Of a stretch of DNA of 64,000 nucleotides, positions 58,088 to 64,000 are shown piece by piece. The stretch lies in contig OY821521.1 in assembly GCA_963682025.1 (NCBI GenBank), positions 56,947,408 through 57,011,407 of the forward strand, written 5' to 3'. The translations under genes were made by a program, and so were the position numbers. Source of the stretch: Cordilura impudica (Eukaryota; Arthropoda; Insecta; Diptera; Scathophagidae). Each line of letters begins with the position of its first letter. Position 1 is the stretch's first letter. The notes under the pieces are model-generated. The model did not search any database. It was given only the letters and a program-made list of their open reading frames with translations, and was not told the DNA's origin.

Positions 58088-59179
58088 TTAATTGAAGGTA
58101 CCGCATTTTTACAAGCACTGTCATTATTTCTTGACTAAGTAGTATTTTTTTTATTGAATGAATTTAAAAATTTTTCGTCGATGTGTTATAGAAAATGGTA
58201 TAATAAAAATACAGAATATAGAAGGTAGGTGCATTTTACTACACGGATTTCGGTAAACCGCCGCACAGTGGACAATATTTTGAGAAAGCGCCCAAAAATC
58301 AGTTTTTTTTTTGTTACCGATTTTAAAGTTATGTTATTCATTTGAAAGTAAATACTAGTAATCCCCGGGAGCCAAAAAATTGCGACTCTATCTCAACCAT
58401 ATCACAGCGAACAGGGTCTTCGAAAATGGGCTTTCTCAGTATTTTGCTAAAATTAAAAATTTCTTTGTAAATTTTAATTTTTGAATGACTGTAACTTTTT
58501 TGATTTAAAAGACTTTGAAGTGTAATAAATTTTGTATAATTTTGTGGCTTCCATACTATTAATGTTAAAAATGTAAAATCACTGAGTCATTCCGAAATTT
58601 AAAAAAAAAAATTTTTTTAAATAGGTCCAAATTTTCCGAAAATCTCCTACTTAATAGAGCATAAATCCTGCCAGTCAAAAGCAGTCAGAAAAAATCTTGC
58701 ACTCTTCTATAGTCCGAACTCTCCCCTATACTCCTATAATATAAAATATTGGACCTTTATCCATCTTTTATTATACGGATCGACTCAAAAACACTTTCTG
58801 AGTCGATTAAACTATGTCCGTCCGTCCGTCTGAGTGTTATGAATACAAAAGTTGGTCGTACCGGTGCACCGCGGTGTATTTTTTTGCGTGTCGGTAGAGT
58901 TGTCAGGAGTTGTTATATACTTATAAAAAAGAGTTGAGATATAATGCGCTTAATTGTTACAGGTACATTTACATAGGTATCTTTCAAAAACATTAATAGT
59001 CTGAATTAGAGTTATATAGTTTAAATACCTGACAAAATGGGAAAGAAGTTAAATAACAGGTAAATAGTAAAAAAAAAAAAAAAAACTTTTGCGACATAGC
59101 CCTTTAAAAGGGGTTAGGGTGTTGGTTTTGTATGCTTCTAAAAGTGGTAATAAAAGATAAAAATTTTTATTTTACATAA

Positions 59180-61198
59180 TTGCAAGAAAGAGTATTTACA
59201 ATAATGTTTCCACAATTATTATTCATTACAATTTGTGCAATGGATAAGTACTGTTACAGAGATCTGGCAGATATTTATTTTCAACGAAAGGATGTAGACG
59301 ATGTAATTTTGCCCAAAGTGAGCAACGACTTCTTTAAGAATTGTAATCTAGAAGAAATTGAAATGCACAAAGGAAAAATTACTAATTTTGCATCGAATTT
59401 GAAAAGACGGTACATTTAATGCTCTCATAGCAAGGCAAAGATGTACAAACGTTACCAAGACTGGTTAATAAAGGAACTTGTTTTTGAGAGTGCATCTACA
59501 ACTGCCAACGAAAGTGGAAAAAATGGTCGAACGGCATAATCAATTAACGGATGTAGTGAAAGATCTCGAAGGCGCAAGCTGGAGAATATCAATGAAGAAA
59601 TTTCTCAAAGAATTATTAAGGATTAATTTTTGCACCAAATTCAACCAACCCAAAATAAAAAAAATAAAATTGAAATAATTGAAAAAATAGTAGAAGCGAG
59701 CCCAAGGCGCACAAAGAGGATTTTGAAAAACATTCCTACACCAATTGAAGATAAAAAATTTACGCCGGAAGAAGCGTTCGCCCTATTTTTGGATCTGAAA
59801 TTGACCAAAAATCAATATGAGGAATTGAGGAAGCGAACCGATGAAAAGAATTGTGGGATTTTTCTAGAGTATCGAGATTTAGTTTCTGCCAAAAAAGAAT
59901 GCTTACCTTCACAATCTGCCATTAGTGTCACTTCAAGTTCAGCAGAAATAAAATTGCAAGATCTCCTTGAACATACTGCAGAACGCTTGATACTGATCGT
60001 TTAAAAAAATTGGTAATGGCAGCATTACTTTAATTTCTAAATGGGGATGTGATGGCTCCTCTGGTCAGAAACAATACAAGCAATTTAATGCCGAAAATTC
60101 ATCAGATGCTAATTTATTTATGGTATCTTTCGTTCCATTGCGCTTAACAAAAAGGTATAGCGTCCTAGAGCCGTCAACTAGTAGAGCAACGGAAATTGAT
60201 ATATGGAAAAATGAAATTCCTTCTTCAACAAAGTATTGCAGACCGATAAAATTTGCATTCAAAAAGGAAACCAAAGATGTCATAACTGAAGAAGTTCAAA
60301 AATTAAAAGATCAAATTAAGGAACTTCAACCAGTAATATTTAAATTTGATGACCAAGACATTGAAGTACATTTTAAAATGTTTCTCACAATGATTGATGG
60401 AAAAGTTGCACAAGCTTTTATTGGAACAAAGTCAACGTCAAGCTGCATTATATGCCAAAAGACATCAAGTCAATTAAGCCAACGCACACCAGAAGACGAT
60501 AGGTTTAAGGAAGCCTACGAATTTGGAATGTCCCCTCTTCATGCTAGTATACGTTTCATGGAGCACATTCTTAAATTGGGTTATGATTTGGAATTTGGTC
60601 CGTTAGGTGAAACAGTGAGAAAAAACAAAGAAAATGAAGAAAAAAGAAAGCAAAAAAAAAAACAAATTCAACAAAAATATCTACAGCTAGGCCTCGTAAT
60701 CGACCAACCAAAGCAAGGGGAAGGAAACACAAATGATGGAAATACTGCAAGGAGATTTTTTTCCGATCCGGAAACTGCAGCATCTATCACAGGTGTAGAT
60801 CATGAATTAATAAGACGATTCAAAATCATATTACAAGTTCTAGCATGCAGCAGAAAGATAAATGCAAAAAAATTTGGATTGTACGCCAATAAAACAGCTA
60901 TACTTTATAATGAAAAATACTCTTGCAGATATATGTCATCCACAGTTCATAAAATTTTGTACCATGGGAACAAATAATCCAAAACAATATGCTACCAATA
61001 GGAGATCCCTCTGAAGAAGCGCAGAGAGCACAACACAAGAAAAATGTAACAGATGTTGTACTAATGAAGACCTTATCACTATTTTGTTGTGCACTTCAGA
61101 TCCATATATGTCAAACATTCGTCAAAAATGGAAAACTACTTCATCTAGAAGATGAAAATCAAGGCTATTTAGAAGAAATTTTTACTAAAATTGGTTGA
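59180..61198 (+). pseudogene. RAG1-like Transib transposase, frameshifted but with catalytic residues retained
   Basis: Readable in pieces: 59180-59419, 59478-59678, 59630-60004, 60015-60977 and 60989-61198, with frame changes between them. The main piece holds SKWGCDGSSGQKQYKQF (GAT at 60051; RAG1 D600), then MFLTMIDGKVAQAF (GAT at 60396; D708). STSSCIICQKTSS follows, with the C-x2-C pair at 60444-60455 (C727/C730), then GNTARRFFSDPETAASITG and TVHKILYHGN (H937/H942). After a shift LPIGDPSEEAQRAQ supplies the E962 position (near 61013). A further shift gives NEDLITILLCTSDPYM. Transib transposase cuts by a hairpin mechanism and is the source of the RAG1 core. The N-terminal 250 residues are poorly conserved. 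Confidence 0.8.
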
Positions 61199-61314
61199 TT
61201 TAAAGTACTTTTTCATTACACTAACAATAAGTTACACTTTTTTTTATATAGTTAAAAAATTTTCAATTTTATTATTTTTTATAAAAAAAAAATCTTATTT
61301 TCGATCTTTATCAA

Positions 61315-61806
61315 TTTAATGATTGAGTTTGAAATTGTTCAGGCTCAAGATCAAGTGTTTTTACTTTAAATAAAGCAAAAGCATAAGCACATTTGTTTCA
61401 GAAATTGATCTATGTATATTCTATATGACAGGTTATACAGCTGTTTCAAGACAAAAACAAACATGTATATTGTAGTATGCAATGTGTACTCGTATACAAT
61501 CATTTTTGTTTCAAAGTTGTTCTATTTTTAGTTTGTTATATTGGAAGAGGCTTAAATAGTATAACTTTTGCTTGAATTCTCATTTAGTTGTTTTCAGCAA
61601 ATATATATGAATTTAACTTTTTACCAAACAAACTATCTACTGCTTTTGGTTACTGATGAGGGTTGGTGACTCTTCCCGAAACAGCTGTATAACCTGTCAT
61701 GCAGAATATAGATCAATTTTTGAAACAAATGTGCTAATGCTTTTGCTTTATTTAAAGTAAAAACATTTGATCTTGAGCCTGAACAATTTCAAACTCAATC
61801 ATTAAA
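61315..61806. mobile_element. MITE with about 136-bp terminal inverted repeats, nested in Transib
   Basis: The ends TTTAATGATTGAG and CTCAATCATTAAA are continued by inverse arms (61315-61450, 61669-61806) sharing GGCTCAAGATCAA, CTTTAAATAAAGCAAAAGCA and ACAGGTTATACAGCTGTTTC. The centre (61450-61668) matches 11395-11640. It lies in the 3' flank of the Transib copy. Tn7-like or other class cannot be assigned. Confidence 0.7.
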
Positions 61807-61935
61807 AAATTTTCTTGATTTAAAAATTTATATATTTTGTAAATTTACAATAAAAATTGTTATATTTCATAAATTTACCAGAAAATTGATATAGAAATAT
61901 TTAAAAAGACAATAAAAAAAAAACTTAACTAAAGC

Positions 61936-63105
61936 AAAAACATACGAGTTTTTCATTGAAACTTCTCTATCTTGAACCAATATAAGGTAACTTTTACGTT
62001 CGCTGCTAAACTGCTAACTTAATTCTGAATAAATTCGAAAAGAATCAATCGATTTTTATGATCGATATATCATTTTGTTTCTATTACATGTGACTTTGCG
62101 AGACAGCAATAAATCTGAACAATTTTTGCAGTTTTCGATTTTTTATGATTTTATTAAAACATAAAAATTTGATATTTTCACGTAAAAATATATTTTTCAA
62201 CTTTTTATTATAACTCCGAAACTACTGAGCCGATTGAAACTCAATATATAAACGGCTTACAGGTTATGTAAATCTAAATTTTATTTTAATAATATCGGGC
62301 TCCCCTTTTGAATTATCATTAACTATATGTAGAAACTTGTAAAAATTTTAAATTTTACTTAAAAAAAACCTCTCCATACAATTTAAAATTTGGACCACAT
62401 TTGTACTACTGGAATCACAATACATCAAAATTGTATAGTGGATTTTGATCGGTATAAAATGTTTTCGCTTTGTTGCCTTGTGTTATTAATGTTAGTAGCT
62501 ATACCTAAAATGGGCGGGATCGGCTAAGTGGGTGTGCTACCTTCCTTACAAAGTAATTAATCAATATCATATTTCTCACTACTATAACAGATACAGCTTT
62601 GCAAATTTGTCTTAGGTCATCTATCACCAACGAGGTTAGTCAGAGAAAAAATTGGCGGGATCGGACAAAGGGGCGTGGCACCCCTCTAAAAGTAAATAAT
62701 AAATGTCTTATATATGGGGTACTGTAATAGGGAGAGCCTTGGGATTTTTAGTGAGCCTTCTCATTATGATGTGGTAATGGGGGAGGGGGACGGGGGTAGC
62801 GGAGCACACCGGGTTACATCTAGTGTCATATATATTCATTACTATGACAGAGCGACCTTTGCACATTTGTTTGAAGTCACATATTGTTAACATAAGGTGC
62901 TAAAAAGTGTGGAGTCGGCTACGTGGTAATTATTCAATACCACATATCTCGACTACTATAACAGCTTTGAAAATTTTTTTGAGGTCATCTATTACACTGA
63001 GATTTTGTTTTTGTTTCTATCTCAAATTGACGCGGGTTTTTTAAGTATAGCAATAATTACTCTCTAACAGCTTTTGTTTTAGAGTTATAGTTAATTTACT
63101 ATTTT
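61936..63105. repeat. Rolling-circle-like repeat text, no gene
   Basis: Phrases such as CTCCGAAACTACTGAGCCGA, GGGCGGGATCGGCTAAGTGG and GGGGCGTGGCACCCCTC are typical of Helitron/Helentron bodies in flies and resemble 20640-20990 and 55360-55490. A G-rich block lies at 62778-62800. Boundaries not determined. Confidence 0.45.
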
Positions 63106-63106
63106 T

Positions 63107-63690
63107 ATACCCTCCACCCCAGTATGCAGAGGGTATATATAAGTTTGTCATTCCGTTTGTAATAATTTGAAAAAAAATTCTGGACCCCATAAAATATATA
63201 TATTTGTGATACTTATAACAAGCGGAGTTGATATAGCGATGTCCGTCTGTCCGTCTGTCCGTCTGTGGAAATCACGATGACAACTTCTATCGGACAACGA
63301 GGGTGCTCTTTTGTATAAAAATTGATTAACTAATATTCTGTGAAGTTTGCTGTTTAAAAGCGTCTATATCGGTTTATTAGGGCCCGAGATCTGAATGAAG
63401 AACTAAAAAAGTCTTGAAAAAATATGATTTTCTATGTTGTTCTTGTCACGATCACGCCCTCAATAGGACAGCTATGGTGATCATTTTTGCTGAGAATGAA
63501 TCGCCAAGATCGTGGGAAGATTTCCGTTTCAAAAATCATCAAAATCGGTGGAACAGGTCCAGGGAAATCTCTGAAAAATTAAAAAAAAAAAATAAAAATA
63601 TGATGTTTCTATATTGTTCTTGTTGTTATTCTAAATGTTGCATTGTTGTCGTAGCAGGACTTGGTGTTTTTGTGGTCGTTGTGGTAATAG
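63107..63690 (+). mobile_element. DINE-like family B, 5' part
   Basis: Starts TTTATACCCTCCACCCCAGT with the hairpin-forming CAGAGGGTATATA, then GTCCGTCTGTCCGTCTGTCC (63242-63265) and the family body through GTTGTGGTAATAGTA. The 3' hairpin is absent. Confidence 0.65.
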
Positions 63691-63849
63691 TATAATAAAA
63701 GCTAACCCTTTGTACATTTTTTTTTTATCAAAACTAGTAGAAAAATTTAAAAGTTTCCATTGTTTTGGCATCACTAAAAAAATTTTTTAGATCATTTTTG
63801 TCATCGCAACGAGCCGCCCACCCCAAAATTTCCCCCATTTTTCTCCACT

Positions 63850-63934
63850 TTCACCTTTTTTGTTTTTTTTTTTCAGTGTGTCTACCAATTTCAGTGTCAT
63901 CTTCATCTTCGGTGCTTTCATCTTCAAACTGCAT
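63850..63934 (-). CDS. Possible acidic first exon at window edge
   Basis: From an ATG at 63934 the minus strand reads MQFEDESTEDEDDTEIG followed by GTAGAC, a possible splice donor after codon 17. If unspliced it continues to a TGA after 28 codons. The codons are regular and the upstream flank is less AT-rich than average. Nothing downstream confirms it, so this is only a candidate. Confidence 0.25.
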
Positions 63935-64000
63935 TTTAGAACTCCACTAACAAGCTTCGGCAAGGAACTACATCGAATTTATATATGGCTAATGGTCTTG

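Larger units (their letters stand above)
58264..61935 (+). mobile_element. Transib (RAG1-like) DNA transposon
   Basis: The left end reads CACAGTGGACAAT. Its first seven bases equal the consensus RSS heptamer and fit CACWRTG of Transib ends. CGCCG lies just outside (58259-58263), the type of GC-rich 5-bp target used by Transib. The transposase gene is at 59180-61198. The 3' flank matches the deleted copy at 10912-12050 as far as about 61930 (GATATAGAAATATTTAAAAA). The expected right terminus is not found, so that end is eroded. A DINE-like scrap (58745-58830) and a MITE (61315-61806) are inserted. Confidence 0.75.

Noticed and set aside
60571..60783. Hydrophobic minus-strand frame
   Set aside because: Antisense of a lysine-rich stretch in the Transib transposase.
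1..64000. tRNA or rRNA genes
   Set aside because: I looked for B-box-like GGTTCGAATCC words and rRNA cores and saw none that I could support. A tRNAscan-SE or Infernal run would be decisive.

Overview
This window looks like repeat-dense, gene-poor DNA from a higher fly (Diptera, probably a schizophoran such as a blow fly or muscid). The base composition is very AT-rich. TATG and other short microsatellites are common. There are no prokaryotic gene features. The mobile elements are typical of insects: DINE-1-like Helentrons with GTCC microsatellites, Helitron, hAT, piggyBac, pogo/Tigger, Transib, Penelope, Jockey and Ty3/Gypsy. The taxon is inferred, not proven.

Layout. 0-8.6 kb is AT-rich non-coding DNA with a roughly 1 kb (AATTTTT)n array and DINE-1-like repeats. 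8.6-18.7 kb is a chain of decayed elements: a DINE-like copy, a Penelope 3' part with GIY-YIG endonuclease and a possible hammerhead ribozyme, a deleted Transib, an unclassified transposase, a TnpD/DUF4218-like transposase with its own terminal repeats, a piggyBac relic, and a pogo relic inside a larger inverted repeat. 19.4 kb holds an unassigned exon-like open frame. 19.9-33.6 kb is the densest TE nest: four-copy Helitron family, Gypsy, hAT, a 1.34 kb TIR element carrying a 35-bp minisatellite, a LINE fragment, a 2.7 kb transposon with about 560-bp inverted repeats, Helitron helicase and a RAG1-like fragment. 35.3-38.4 kb carries the only recognisable host-gene material, on the minus strand: an OTU-domain fragment and the coiled-coil part of the kinetochore protein Ndc80. 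Both are incomplete. 38.6-45 kb has MITEs, a U1 snRNA pseudogene, a hAT relic, a tandem pair of DINE-like elements and a Jockey-clade LINE. 45-58 kb is mostly interrupted DINE-like copies and inverted repeats. 58.3-61.9 kb contains the most notable element, a Transib transposon whose broken transposase keeps all the RAG1-core catalytic and zinc-ligand positions. 62-64 kb is repeat DNA with a possible short first exon at the edge.

No intact, unquestionable protein-coding gene is present. The transposon genes are broken by stops or frameshifts, and many elements are nested, so relative ages can be read from which one interrupts which.
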